The notes under the pieces are model-generated. The model made no database searches. It saw only the letters and a list, made by a program, of their open reading frames with translations, and was not told the origin of the DNA. Made by a program: the position numbers and the translations under genes. A DNA stretch of 64,000 nucleotides from Martelella mediterranea (GTDB lineage: Bacteria; Pseudomonadota; Alphaproteobacteria; Rhizobiales; Rhizobiaceae), in NCBI RefSeq assembly GCF_021021415.1, contig NZ_JAINWJ010000014.1:1-64000 (forward strand), given 5' to 3'. This document shows, in pieces, positions 45,057-53,970 of this stretch. The stretch's first letter is position 1; each line of letters opens with the position of its first letter.

Positions 45057-46475
45057 TTAACGGGCCTTGAAACCTTCGATCAGGGCGAGCCCCTGTTTCA
45101 GAAGTTCGCGCGCCTCGCCGGCGCTCGCCGCCTCCACGTAACAGCGCATTTCGGGTGCGTTGCCGGAGGGGCGGAAATGGATGATGCGGCCGTCATCGAG
45201 CGTGACCCGCAGGCCGTCGATGTCGCTCTTGTCCGCAACCGTGCCGATCGGCGCAAGGAATTCGGAAAGATTGTCGTCGCTTTCGCGCAGGTAGTCCATC
45301 AGCGCGGCGCTGCGCGCCTGCTCGAAGTTCTTGATCCGGTCGGCATCGGCGACCGGCAGGCTGTAGGCCTTCGCGAGTTCCGACAGCTTGCGCTTGTCGC
45401 GATGGGCGAGATAGAGCGCGGACAGGACGGGCAGGAAGCAGTCCCGCGTCGGCAGCGGCGCGATCGTGTCGCCGGCCGGGCGGAAGGGTGAGGCCGTCAG
45501 CAGGCCGCCATTGGCCTCGAACCCCATGACGCCGTCCTTGCCTTCGGCAATCGCCTTTTCCATGCCGGCGATGACGTAGGGTGAACCGACCCTTGTCCTG
45601 ATCACCTCGAAATCGCCGTTCTTCTCGATGCCGGAATTGGAGGTTACCGGGGTCACGACCACTTTCGCGCCGAGAAAATTGGCGGTCATCAGACCGATCA
45701 GATCGCCGCGCAGCGGGGTGCCGGTCTCATCCGCCACAAGTGGCCGGTCGGCATCGCCATCGGCGGAGATGATGGCGTCGAAACCGTGTTCGCCGGTCCA
45801 GCCCTTCAGAAGCGCGACGGTTTCCGGCGCCACCGCCTCGGTATCGACAGGAATAAATTCCTCGGAAAAGCCGAGCGGCTTGACGTCGGCGCCATAATGC
45901 TCAAGCACCGCGATGAACAGATCGCGCGCCACCGTGGAATGCTGATAGACGCCGACCTTCATGCCGGAAAGGGCATCATCGGGAAGGATGGCGGTGCAGC
46001 GCGCGCCGAAGCCGGCCAGCGCCTCGCTTGCCTCGTCCTCGCCCTCTGCGGTTGTCTGATCGACGGTGCCCGCAAGCTGCTCTGCAAAGCCGGAAATCGC
46101 CTCTTCATCCGCCTTGGTGATCTCGCCATCGGGAAGATAGAATTTGATGCCGTTGCGATCGGCCGGAATGTGGGAGCCGGTGATCATGATCGAGGCGGCT
46201 TTCCGCTTCTGCCCGTAAAAGGCCAGCGCCGGCGTCGGCAGCGCGCCGCAATCGACCGGCGTGAAGCCCGAGGCCGCGATCGCGCCCATGCAGTTTGCCG
46301 CGATCGCCGGGCTCGACTCGCGATAATCCTGCCCCACAAGCACGACATCGTCTTTTTCGGCATAGCCTGCCTTTTGCAGGTGATGACAGAAAGCCGCCGT
46401 GTAAAGGGAAGAAGGCTCCCCCAGGAGATCCGTTGACAGGCCGCGAAGGCCGCTCGTCCCGAATTTTACGCTCAT
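45057..46475 (-). CDS. manB: Phosphomannomutase (alpha-D-phosphohexomutase family)
   Basis: The product has 472 residues. FGTSGLRGLSTDLLG at the N-terminus, IMITGSHIPADRNGIKFY (phosphoserine loop), ISADGDADRPLV (metal loop) and a C-terminal FRPSGNAPEMRCYVEA (phosphate contact) give a complete mutase. Two residues near the active serine differ from TASHNP, here TGSHIP, a variant found in rhizobial ManB/NoeK-type enzymes. It is 45 bases upstream of manC on the same strand, forming a GDP-mannose operon. Confidence 0.9.
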   Translation of the reverse strand: MSVKFGTSGLRGLSTDLLGEPSSLYTAAFCHHLQKAGYAEKDDVVLVGQDYRESSPAIAANCMGAIAASGFTPVDCGALPTPALAFYGQKRKAASIMITGSHIPADRNGIKFYLPDGEITKADEEAISGFAEQLAGTVDQTTAEGEDEASEALAGFGARCTAILPDDALSGMKVGVYQHSTVARDLFIAVLEHYGADVKPLGFSEEFIPVDTEAVAPETVALLKGWTGEHGFDAIISADGDADRPLVADETGTPLRGDLIGLMTANFLGAKVVVTPVTSNSGIEKNGDFEVIRTRVGSPYVIAGMEKAIAEGKDGVMGFEANGGLLTASPFRPAGDTIAPLPTRDCFLPVLSALYLAHRDKRKLSELAKAYSLPVADADRIKNFEQARSAALMDYLRESDDNLSEFLAPIGTVADKSDIDGLRVTLDDGRIIHFRPSGNAPEMRCYVEAASAGEARELLKQGLALIEGFKAR

Positions 46476-47008
46476 CGGTACTGTTTATCCCAGTCTTTGC
46501 GCCGCCGCCGGGCAGAGGTCCCGACCGGCCGCCTTTCAAAACAATGGAGCGGCCTCGGCCACTCCGTTTCGGACAGTCTATCGCACGAACCCGTCGATTA
46601 CCAAAACTCGAGGCGCCAGGTCCGCGCGGAGGGGGTAATCTTCGCCAAAATGATGCCCCTTACAAGCTTGGCAATACTGAAACGATAAGTTGAGAACGTT
46701 TTTCCTGGAACATCGCAGTTCCCAAGCCCCTTTCCTGTCGAACAGCGGTTTTTCGCCACACAGTGTCGCGCTCGAACGCCCTCTTTTTCGTCCATGACAT
46801 TTAACGCCTAACTTTACTATTTGTTCCGTGGCGCTACCGCTCGCGGAGTTGAAGCCGTTAAAAAAAAGCGTCAGCGGTGGAACCGATCGCCAAACCGGGA
46901 CGTTTCGATGCGAAGTCGGAAGTCCTTGCACCTTTCCGGTACGGTGACTTATAGGTGTGCCCGGGCCGGGGATTGTCTGCCTGAGCGAGAATAAAAGAGC
47001 TTGAGCCT
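46476..47008. other. Divergent gap between manB and the HWE kinase
   Basis: The 533 bases include an exact EcfG-type promoter facing manB (46803-46827). A second GGAAC at 46707-46711 has no CGTT at proper spacing. Minus-strand open frames of 65 and 148 codons here have no ribosome site or family features and are not called. A small RNA from the 46803 promoter is possible. Confidence 0.45.
46803..46827 (-). promoter_or_regulatory. Candidate EcfG-type promoter facing manB
   Basis: Minus strand GGAAC (46827-46823), 16 bases, CGTT (46806-46803), an exact consensus match. No gene starts at once; manB begins 328 bases downstream. It may drive a long-leader manB-manC transcript or an unannotated RNA. 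Confidence 0.55.
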
Positions 47009-48514
47009 GTGGAACATTTGCCATCGGAAATTGTGGAGGCGATCAGGGACGAGGACCGTCTGAAGACGCTTTCGCAATCGATCATGCGCGCGGCGGAAGT
47101 CGACGAGAATTTCGTCGCGATCGTCGAAGCTGCGGCAAACCGCTTTTCCTGCCCCGCCGCCCTGATCCTGATTGCCGATTCCGACGAAAACTGGGTTCAG
47201 GCCGTCCATGGCATGAAGGTTGATGACGTGCCCACCCGCTCGGGCCTGTTCGTCTACCCGATCGCGCTCAAGAAACAACGCGCGCTGATCCTCAACAATC
47301 CCGAGACCCATGAGGAACTTGCCCGTTCGGTCCCGATGTTCGAAGGCAAGCGGGTGAAGTTTTTCGCCGGCGCTCCGATCCCGGTTCACGGCGTCAATGC
47401 CGGGGCCATCTGCATCATCGACGGCGAAAACCACCGCGACACCACTGAAGAGGATGCCGAAGCGCTGCGCCGACTGGCGAACCTTGCCGGCTCGCTTTAT
47501 GAACTGAAGCACGCCGCGCGCGGCAAGGCTTCGGCCGATATCGCCCTTTCGCAATCGGAACGCCGCCATTCGATGGCATTGCGTGCCGCGAATATCGCGA
47601 CCTGGAGCTGGGACGGCATCAGCGAGACGGTTGAATGCGACAATGCTCTACGGGAAATGCTTGCGCTTTCACCCGATGAGCCGGTGACCTGCCGCCGGGT
47701 GCTCGGCGCCATTAACAAGGACATGCGCTTTTCCCTGATGCGCCGGTTCAAAGCGGCGCTTGACCGGGGCGAGGAATATCAAAGCGAATTCAAGGTGGAG
47801 TCCACCGGTAAATGGCTGCTTTCGCTGGGCGGCGCTTATGAAGACGCATTGCTTGAGGAGCGCAAGGGGCCAGTGTTCGGCGTGGTGGTCGATATCAGCA
47901 CCACCAAGGAAAGCGAACAGAAGACCCGCCTTCTGCTGCGCGAACTCAACCACCGCGTCAAGAACACGCTGGCGATCGTACAGTCGATCGCCGGCCAGAC
48001 GCTGCGGCGCTCGCGGACCTCGGCCGAATTCAACATGTCGTTCTCCGGCAGGCTGCAGGCACTTTCCGCCGCGCATACCCTGCTGTCCGACGAGCAGTGG
48101 GGTGCAATCGCGCTCGACCGGCTGCTGCGCTCGCAGATCGCGCCCTACAGCGACAGTTCGGGCCGGCAGGTGGATATCCACGGCAGCGCCGTCTATCTCG
48201 ATCCCGACGAAGCGCTGGCGCTCGGCCTCGTCATCCACGAACTTGCCAGCAATGCCGCCAAGTTCGGTGCGCTTTCGACCCGGGCCGGCGTCGTGGATAT
48301 TACAGTGGCCTGTAAGGATGAAGGCGGCAACGCCCATCTGGAACTCGACTGGGTCGAGGTTGGCGGGCCGCGGGTGACCACGCCCGAGCAGCGCGGCTTC
48401 GGGTCCGTTCTGATCGAACGCAGCCTCGACAAGGTCATCGGCAGCAAGGTCGATGTCGACTATGCCGAAACCGGCCTCAAGGTCCACATATCCATGCCGT
48501 TGCGCTACTGCTGA
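47009..48514 (+). CDS. HWE-family sensor histidine kinase with GAF and PAS domains
   Basis: The product has 501 residues and no membrane segment. A GAF domain (about 20-165) is followed by a PAS-like domain (about 182-300). The HWE kinase core has RELNHRVKNTLAIVQS (H315), LVIHELASNAAKFGALS (E411) and LDWVEVGGP (W448, E450), the residues that name the family. The start is GTG 47009. HWE kinases often feed the PhyR-NepR-EcfG stress pathway. No response regulator is adjacent, but EcfG-type promoters lie on both sides. Signal unknown. Confidence 0.88.
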   Translation: MEHLPSEIVEAIRDEDRLKTLSQSIMRAAEVDENFVAIVEAAANRFSCPAALILIADSDENWVQAVHGMKVDDVPTRSGLFVYPIALKKQRALILNNPETHEELARSVPMFEGKRVKFFAGAPIPVHGVNAGAICIIDGENHRDTTEEDAEALRRLANLAGSLYELKHAARGKASADIALSQSERRHSMALRAANIATWSWDGISETVECDNALREMLALSPDEPVTCRRVLGAINKDMRFSLMRRFKAALDRGEEYQSEFKVESTGKWLLSLGGAYEDALLEERKGPVFGVVVDISTTKESEQKTRLLLRELNHRVKNTLAIVQSIAGQTLRRSRTSAEFNMSFSGRLQALSAAHTLLSDEQWGAIALDRLLRSQIAPYSDSSGRQVDIHGSAVYLDPDEALALGLVIHELASNAAKFGALSTRAGVVDITVACKDEGGNAHLELDWVEVGGPRVTTPEQRGFGSVLIERSLDKVIGSKVDVDYAETGLKVHISMPLRYC

Positions 48515-48538
48515 GCGAACGCAAGTTCGCATAAAGAC

Positions 48539-48577
48539 ACCCGCCCGTTTCCCGAACGCGGCGGGTTTATTTTTTTC
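48539..48577 (+). terminator. Terminator after the HWE kinase gene
   Basis: ACCCGCC (48539-48545) pairs with GGCGGGT (48560-48566) with a nested CGTT/AACG stem, followed by TTATTTTTTT. It isolates the kinase from the downstream EcfG promoter. Confidence 0.8.
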
Positions 48578-48609
48578 CGCTCTTTTTTCCAAAAAAGTCA
48601 TCGGTCGGA

Positions 48610-48634
48610 GGAACAAGGGTCATTCGGGCACGTT
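48610..48634 (+). promoter_or_regulatory. Candidate EcfG-type promoter of the PRC-barrel gene
   Basis: GGAAC (48610-48614), 16 bases, CGTT (48631-48634), exact consensus. It is 92 bases upstream of the ATG at 48727, on the same strand and just after a terminator, so it is well placed to be the gene's own promoter. Confidence 0.72.
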
Positions 48635-48726
48635 TAATTGTCGTGAGCAAGGTGAGATAAAAACAAATAACGCAACTATTAAATCGCACCTAAATTGGAG
48701 CAATTCAAGAAAAGAGGAGTATTGAC

Positions 48727-49797
48727 ATGCTTCGCAAGATTCTTTCGACCACCGCACTGGTAGCTGTTGTTTCCACGGGTGCAGCCTTTGCCCAGGACAC
48801 CAACACCACCGAACCCATGAACCAGCCTGAAGCAAGCTCGGGCATGGAAAACGGCGCGGCGCCGATCTTCCCTGACCGTCAGGCAGCAGGCGAAGACGCC
48901 AAGAGCTTTTACGGCGCGACCGGCGAGCAGGTTCTCGCAAGTTCGCTGCTTGGCTGGCCGGTCTACGGCATGAGCGCCGAAACCCAGGAACGTGAACAGG
49001 TCGGCGACATCGCGGACATCGTGATGAACACCGATGGCTCGGCCAACGCCGCCGTGATCGGCGTCGGCGGTTTCCTCGGCATCGGTGAAAAGGAAGTCGC
49101 GATTTCCTTTGACCGCCTCTCCTGGCAGCAGGGCGAAAACGGCGCGTGGCTCAGCATCGACGCCACCCGTGAGGAACTCGAATCCGCGCCGGAATTCGAA
49201 TCCGACAACGAGAACCTGATGGAAGTTGGCCGCGCTCCGGCGCCGGAAGGCACCATGGCGGATGGCTCCACGGATTTGGCTAACACCGCAGGAACCGCGC
49301 TCGACGAAGCCGGCAACGCGACGGGCGAAGCCATGAACGACGTGGCAACCGGCATCGGCACTGCCGCAGACGCTACCGGCAACGCCATGAACGATGTCGC
49401 CTCCAATGTCGACAATGCCGGCGATGCGATGCAGAACGACGGCACCATGGCCGAAAACCCGATGCTGGAAGGCATGAGCGAAGTCGACACCGCCTCGATT
49501 TCCTATGACGAGCTGGAAGGCGCACCGGTACTGGGCGCTGAAGGCGACAATGTCGGCGAAATCTCCGACATCATTGTCTACGGCGACAATAACGAAAACG
49601 TCTTCGTCGTTGATGTCGGCGGGTTCCTGGGCATTGGCGAAAAGCCGGTCGCCATTTCCGCGGAAGCGGCCACGGTCATGAGCGATGGCGATACCTATGT
49701 CGTCCAGACCGAGTATGACCGTGCCACGCTCGAAAACCAGCCGGAATATACCGAGCAGAGCCTGAACGATAATCCGGATGCCGTTCTTCTGAACTAA
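48727..49797 (+). CDS. Secreted protein with two PRC-barrel domains
   Basis: The product has 356 residues. Signal peptide MLRKILSTTALVAVVSTGAAFA, then two PRC-barrel repeats: one near residues 60-150 and one near 260-345. Both contain GVGGFLGIGEK or DVGGFLGIGEK with a following VAIS. Between them lies a low-complexity Ala/Gly/Asn/Asp-rich linker (about 175-245) with repeating AGNATGEAMNDVA-like units. Such proteins are abundant, often stress-induced periplasmic proteins of rhizobia. An EcfG-like promoter precedes it and a terminator follows. Function unknown. Confidence 0.8.
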   Translation: MLRKILSTTALVAVVSTGAAFAQDTNTTEPMNQPEASSGMENGAAPIFPDRQAAGEDAKSFYGATGEQVLASSLLGWPVYGMSAETQEREQVGDIADIVMNTDGSANAAVIGVGGFLGIGEKEVAISFDRLSWQQGENGAWLSIDATREELESAPEFESDNENLMEVGRAPAPEGTMADGSTDLANTAGTALDEAGNATGEAMNDVATGIGTAADATGNAMNDVASNVDNAGDAMQNDGTMAENPMLEGMSEVDTASISYDELEGAPVLGAEGDNVGEISDIIVYGDNNENVFVVDVGGFLGIGEKPVAISAEAATVMSDGDTYVVQTEYDRATLENQPEYTEQSLNDNPDAVLLN

Positions 49798-49820
49798 TTC
49801 CGGCCCGACGTTCCTTGCAG

Positions 49821-49853
49821 AAAGCCCGTGATCTCGCGATCGCGGGCTTTTTC
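49821..49853 (+). terminator. Terminator after the PRC-barrel gene
   Basis: AAAGCCCG (49821-49828) and CGGGCTTT (49843-49850) form the stem, followed by TT. The complementary A-run on the other side makes it potentially bidirectional for the converging phosphoribosyltransferase gene ending at 49852. Confidence 0.75.
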
Positions 49854-50529
49854 ATGCCGGACGCCAGAGCCCGTCGCCTCCGCGCAGCAGCAGCGGCGTG
49901 GCAAAGCAGGCGTGAATATCCTCGACGATATCCGCATCGAAAGCGGCAAGCGCCTCGACATGGCGCGCGGTCTGCAGCATGGCGGCGGCGATCGCCACGG
50001 GGCGCACGCCGCATTGCTTCAGGAGCGAAAGCCCCGCGACGATCGATTTGCCCGAGGAGATCACGTCATCGACGAGCGCGACCCGCTTCCCCTCAAGCAG
50101 CGGCAGCATGCGTGGATCGATATAGAGCCGCTTCTGCTGACCGGGCGTGGTGATGGAACTGACCGGAAGCGACAGCGCGTCCTCGTACCAGAACTTGCGT
50201 GAATTGCCGAGCGGCACGTAGCGGGAATGGCCAAGCGCCTCGGCCACAGCAGCCGCCAGCGTGAGGCCCAGCGTCGGCAGGCCGACGATGATTTCGGGCT
50301 TCAACGGGGCAAGCCGGGCGGCGAGATCCTCGGCAAGCGCCTTGGTGACCGCGAACGAAGCCTGGTTGATGATCAGAGACGCAAGTCCCTCACCGCTGTC
50401 TCCGAGCGGGCGGATCGGCAAAAGTAAACGGCGGCCGTCGGCAAGCCGCGCGGTATAGGCGGCGTCATGGGCGGCCGTCTCAGCCGGCGCGGGCGGCAGC
50501 AGTTCCTGCCAGAAATGATGGGGTTGCAT
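49852..50529 (-). CDS. Phosphoribosyltransferase family protein
   Basis: The product has 225 residues. VALVDDVISSGKSIVAGLSLL is the PRPP-binding motif of type I phosphoribosyltransferases; EIIVGLPTLGLTLAAAVAEAL resembles orotate or adenine phosphoribosyltransferase. The family is common next to corA or in alpha-proteobacterial genomes and has no assigned base. It is monocistronic. Divergent from corA. Confidence 0.8.
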   Translation of the reverse strand: MQPHHFWQELLPPAPAETAAHDAAYTARLADGRRLLLPIRPLGDSGEGLASLIINQASFAVTKALAEDLAARLAPLKPEIIVGLPTLGLTLAAAVAEALGHSRYVPLGNSRKFWYEDALSLPVSSITTPGQQKRLYIDPRMLPLLEGKRVALVDDVISSGKSIVAGLSLLKQCGVRPVAIAAAMLQTARHVEALAAFDADIVEDIHACFATPLLLRGGDGLWRPA

Positions 50530-50663
50530 GGCGGATGAAATCTCGAGGCTTGGCCAAAAACAGTCTTGCCCTCATCATTAGGCTTCGGTAGCCCTTTGAG
50601 GCAAGGGGGCGCTGTGCGCCGGTGCGCATTCACTGGCGCGCGATCTCGAAAAGCGGGGTTTTG

Positions 50664-51641
50664 ATGATCCATCTCTACAAGGTCGGAGGGGCGAAGACGC
50701 CGATGTCTTCCACCGGCACGCCCGCGCCGCTTGAGGACGACGTGATCTGGATCGACATGCTCGATCCGACCGAAGACGACATGCGCCACATCGAAGAACT
50801 GCTCGGCGTGGTGCTGCCGACGCGCGAATCGCTGAAGGATATCGAGCCCTCGAGCCGGTACTATACGGATGGCGACGCCGTCTACATGACGGCCTCTGTC
50901 GTCATGAATGTGGATTTCGGCCTCGCCCATCTGACCGATATCGGGTTCATTCTCGCCGAGGGACGGCTGATCACCATCCGCCACGCGGAACCGAAGCCGT
51001 TCTTCCTGTTTGCCGCAGACATGAAGCGGCTCGAAGTTGCGCCCGGACAGGGCGCCAAGGTTCTGGCCTATCTGCTCGACACGATCGTGGACCGCACCGC
51101 CGAAATCCTGGAACTGGCTGTCGCCAAGATCGACAATATCTCGATTGCCGTGTTCGGCGAGGGCGCGCGCGGTCGCAGACGCCCGCCGGCGGAGCTGGAA
51201 GAACGCCTGATCGAGATTTCGACCTATCATCGCCTCGTCAGCAAGACCCGCGACAGCCTGACCACGCTGTCGCGGCTTGCGACCTATGTGCAGACGCTGC
51301 GCCGGGTGCGCGACGACAAGGCGACCAAGGATCTGTGCCGGATCGTGTCCCACGATATCCAGTCGCTCTCTGAGCATGCGGGCTTCGTCGCTTCCAACAT
51401 AACCTTCCTGCTCGATTCCTCGCTTGGCCTGATCAATCTCGAACAGAACAACATCATGAAGCTGTTCTCGGTGGTCTCGGTCGTGTTCGCGCCGCCGATG
51501 CTGATCGCCGGCATATACGGCATGAACTTCGACAAGATGCCGGAGCTGCACTTTTCGTGGGGATATCCGGCCGCTCTCGGCCTGATGTTCCTGACCGGGG
51601 CGGCGGCGGTCGTCTGGCTGCGCAAGCGCGGCTGGCTGTAG
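50664..51641 (+). CDS. corA: CorA family magnesium/cobalt transporter
   Basis: The product has 325 residues. A large cytoplasmic alpha/beta domain is followed by a long helix and two C-terminal membrane helices. The loop motif YGMNFDKMPEL contains the GMN signature of the pore entrance. ATG 50664 fits the usual N-terminus (MIHLYKVGG); an in-frame codon at 50622 lacks support. CorA forms a pentameric Mg2+ channel in the inner membrane. Confidence 0.92.
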   Translation: MIHLYKVGGAKTPMSSTGTPAPLEDDVIWIDMLDPTEDDMRHIEELLGVVLPTRESLKDIEPSSRYYTDGDAVYMTASVVMNVDFGLAHLTDIGFILAEGRLITIRHAEPKPFFLFAADMKRLEVAPGQGAKVLAYLLDTIVDRTAEILELAVAKIDNISIAVFGEGARGRRRPPAELEERLIEISTYHRLVSKTRDSLTTLSRLATYVQTLRRVRDDKATKDLCRIVSHDIQSLSEHAGFVASNITFLLDSSLGLINLEQNNIMKLFSVVSVVFAPPMLIAGIYGMNFDKMPELHFSWGYPAALGLMFLTGAAAVVWLRKRGWL

Positions 51642-51712
51642 CGACGAAACACACGCATTTCTTGCAATAAAATCAGATATTTACAGCATGCGACATTGAT
51701 GCCGCCCCTTGT

Positions 51713-51741
51713 CTTGACTAGCATGGGCGCTAAAACTATGG
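51713..51741 (+). promoter_or_regulatory. Promoter of the atp F0 operon
   Basis: CTTGAC (51713-51718), 17 bases, then CTATGG (51736-51741). This resembles the alphaproteobacterial housekeeping pattern CTTGAC-N17-CTATAT. It is 84 bases before the atpI start. Confidence 0.55.
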
Positions 51742-51825
51742 TGCGCACCACTTGACCGGGCCTTTCCGCCGCTTTATCGCGTGGCCGGAGCCTTCTTGAC
51801 GGGGACGCGCTCAAGGAGGGATGTC

Positions 51826-52167
51826 ATGGCAGAGAACGGACAGGACGATCTGGAGGCCCGCCGCAAGCGGCTGGAATCCGAACTCGGCTCGCTGCGCAAG
51901 GACGAGGTTTCCGAACGGGCAAAGACGGCGGCCTCCGCCAAGGACCGCAAGGAAATGTCGAAGGGCCTGAAGCTTTCGAGCGAGTTCATGGCGGCGATCT
52001 TCGTCGGTTTCATGATCGGATACCTGCTTGATCGCTTCGCGGGGACAGGCCCCTGGGGATTGATTGTATTTATTCTCCTCGGATTCTGCGCCGGGGTATT
52101 GAATGTACTGCGCTCCGTGGGTTATGTGGCGGAGCCGGAAGACCGTATGAAAAAAGACGGCAAGTAA
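51826..52167 (+). CDS. atpI: ATP synthase accessory protein AtpI
   Basis: The product has 113 residues. A charged N-terminal half (RRKRLESELGSLRKDE) precedes two membrane helices (FMAAIFVGFMIGYLLDRFAG and GLIVFILLGFCAGVLNVLR). AtpI helps assemble the c-ring. AAGGAGGG lies just before ATG 51826. First gene of the F0 operon. Confidence 0.9.
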   Translation: MAENGQDDLEARRKRLESELGSLRKDEVSERAKTAASAKDRKEMSKGLKLSSEFMAAIFVGFMIGYLLDRFAGTGPWGLIVFILLGFCAGVLNVLRSVGYVAEPEDRMKKDGK

Positions 52168-52225
52168 AGTTTTGGTTGCCGGCGGCTGAAAACGGCCGCA
52201 GGCAGGGCAAGAAGAGAGAGACTAG

Positions 52226-52978
52226 GTGGCAAACGATCCGACCCATCAATTTCAGATCCACAGCATCGTTCCGATCAATGTCGGCGGGCTGGACCTGTCC
52301 TTCACCAATGCTTCGCTGTTCATGGTGATTTCCGCCGGGGCCGCTGCGGGCTTCCTTTACCTGGCAACCGCCAAGCGCGGCCTTATTCCCTCGCGCACCC
52401 AGTCGATCGCCGAGCTTCTCTATGAATTCGTCGCCTCGATGCTGCGAGAGGGCGCGGGAACCAAGGGCATGGTGTTCTTCCCCTTCGTGCTGACGCTGTT
52501 CATGTTCCTGCTGACGGCGAACCTGATCGGCATGTTCCCCTATTTCTTCTCCGTCACCAGTCAGATCGTGGTCACCTTCTCGCTGGCGCTGATGGTGATG
52601 TGCGTGGTCGTCGGATACGGGCTTTACAAGCACGGCTTCCATTTCTTCAAGGTGTTCGTGCCATCCGGAGTTCCGGTGGCGCTACTGCCGCTGGTGACGC
52701 TGATCGAGATCGTTTCGTTTCTCTCGCGTCCCATCAGCCTTTCCGTCCGTCTGTTCGCCAACATGCTGGCCGGCCACATCACGCTGAAGGTTTTTGCCGG
52801 CTTCGTGGTCTCGCTGATCTCGATCGGCACGATCGGCACCGGCGGCGCAATCCTGCCGCTTGCCATGACCGTGGCGCTGACGGCGCTGGAATTCCTGGTG
52901 GCCTTCCTGCAGGCCTACGTCTTTGCAGTCCTGACCTGCATGTATCTCAACGACGCCGTCAACGCGGGCGAGCACTAG
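52226..52978 (+). CDS. atpB: ATP synthase F0 subunit a
   Basis: The product has 250 residues with about six membrane helices. [14 protein letters not shown] contains the essential Arg facing the c-ring; the C-terminal [23 protein letters not shown] is diagnostic. The start is a GTG at 52226. Subunit a provides the proton half-channels. Confidence 0.95.
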   Translation: MANDPTHQFQIHSIVPINVGGLDLSFTNASLFMVISAGAAAGFLYLATAKRGLIPSRTQSIAELLYEFVASMLREGAGTKGMVFFPFVLTLFMFLLTANLIGMFPYFFSVTSQIVVTFSLALMVMCVVVGYGLYKHGFHFFKVFVPSGVPVALLPLVTLIEIVSFLSRPISLSVRLFANMLAGHITLKVFAGFVVSLISIGTIGTGGAILPLAMTVALTALEFLVAFLQAYVFAVLTCMYLNDAVNAGEH

Positions 52979-53066
52979 GATAGAAAAGTCGCCGGCTTCG
53001 TCTGGACAGGCGGAACCGGCATCGCTATTAAGCCGCAACAACCCAATTCTTCTAAGGAGTTCTCAT

Positions 53067-53294
53067 ATGGAAGCGGAAGCAGCAAAGTTCATCGGCGCCG
53101 GTATTGCCTGCCTTGGCATGGGTGCAACCTCCATGGGCCTCGGCCGCATCTTCGGTGATTACCTCACCGGCGCGCTGCGCAACCCGTCCGCCGCCGACAG
53201 CCAGTTCGGCCGTCTGGTGTTCGGCTTCGCCGTTACCGAAGCGCTCGGCATCTTCTCGCTGCTCGTTGCCCTGCTCCTCCTCTTCGCCGTTTGA
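53067..53294 (+). CDS. atpE: ATP synthase F0 subunit c
   Basis: The product has 75 residues, a helical hairpin. The loop reads LRNPSAADSQ and the second helix VFGFAVTEALGIFSLLVAL, with the proton-carrying Glu in TEALG. It starts MEAEAAKFIGAGIACLG, as in other Rhizobiales. AAGGAG precedes the ATG. Confidence 0.96.
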   Translation: MEAEAAKFIGAGIACLGMGATSMGLGRIFGDYLTGALRNPSAADSQFGRLVFGFAVTEALGIFSLLVALLLLFAV

Positions 53295-53381
53295 TTTTTT
53301 GAACGGTCCGACTTTCGGTTGCGGCGCCTGGCCTGAGGCCGGCGCCGCGCCCCTTGTTGTCGAAGACCCTTGGAGGTGAGC

Positions 53382-53966
53382 ATGTTTGTGACCCCGGCTT
53401 TGGCCCAGACGTCGCATGGTGCAGAAGAACAGCACACGGAAACCACGCTGGCCGAGGTGGAACATCACGAACAGCAGGTGTTCCCCCCATTCGATTTCGC
53501 GACCTTCCCGTCGCAGATCCTCTGGCTGGCCATTACGTTCGGTCTCTTCTATCTTGTGATGAAGAAGGTGATCGTTCCCCGCGTCGGCTCCATTCTGGAA
53601 GACCGCCACGATCGCATTGCCCAGGACCTCGATGAGGCGGAACGCCTTCGCAGCGAGGCCGATGCCGCGATCAAGGCCTATGAAAAAGAACTCGCCGAAG
53701 CCCGCAACGAGGCCCGCAGCATTTCCGCCGCAGCCGCCGACAAGGCGCGCGCCGAGGCCGATGCCGAGCGCGAACAGCTCGAAGCCGAGCTTGGCAAGAA
53801 GCTTGCGGCCGCCAATGAACGCATTGCCGCGGTTCGCAACGAAGCGCTTCAGGAAGTCGGCGGCATCGCCGAGGAAACAGCCGCTTTGATCGTTACCCAT
53901 CTGATTGGCGGCCGTGTCGCCAAGGGCGATATCGAAAGCGCGGTTTCGACCGTCAGGGAGGGCTGA
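53382..53966 (+). CDS. atpG: ATP synthase F0 subunit b'
   Basis: The product has 194 residues. A 45-residue N-terminal stretch (starting MFVTPALAQ, with Glu/His-rich [15 protein letters not shown]) precedes the single membrane helix ([21 protein letters not shown]) and a long Ala/Glu-rich coiled coil. It pairs with AtpF as the heterodimeric peripheral stalk. ATG 53382 has GGAGGTGAG. The N-terminal extension is longer than in b and has signal-peptide-like character. Also named atpF2. Confidence 0.92.
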   Translation: MFVTPALAQTSHGAEEQHTETTLAEVEHHEQQVFPPFDFATFPSQILWLAITFGLFYLVMKKVIVPRVGSILEDRHDRIAQDLDEAERLRSEADAAIKAYEKELAEARNEARSISAAAADKARAEADAEREQLEAELGKKLAAANERIAAVRNEALQEVGGIAEETAALIVTHLIGGRVAKGDIESAVSTVREG

Positions 53967-53970
53967 GCCC

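Noticed and set aside
46707-46731. Second GGAAC upstream of the HWE kinase as an EcfG promoter
   Set aside because: At 17-base spacing the second element reads CCTT rather than CGTT.
46578-47024. Minus-strand frames upstream of manB as target of the EcfG promoter
   Set aside because: No ribosome binding site. The 65-codon frame would be leaderless, and the composition is not coding-like, so only the promoter is reported.
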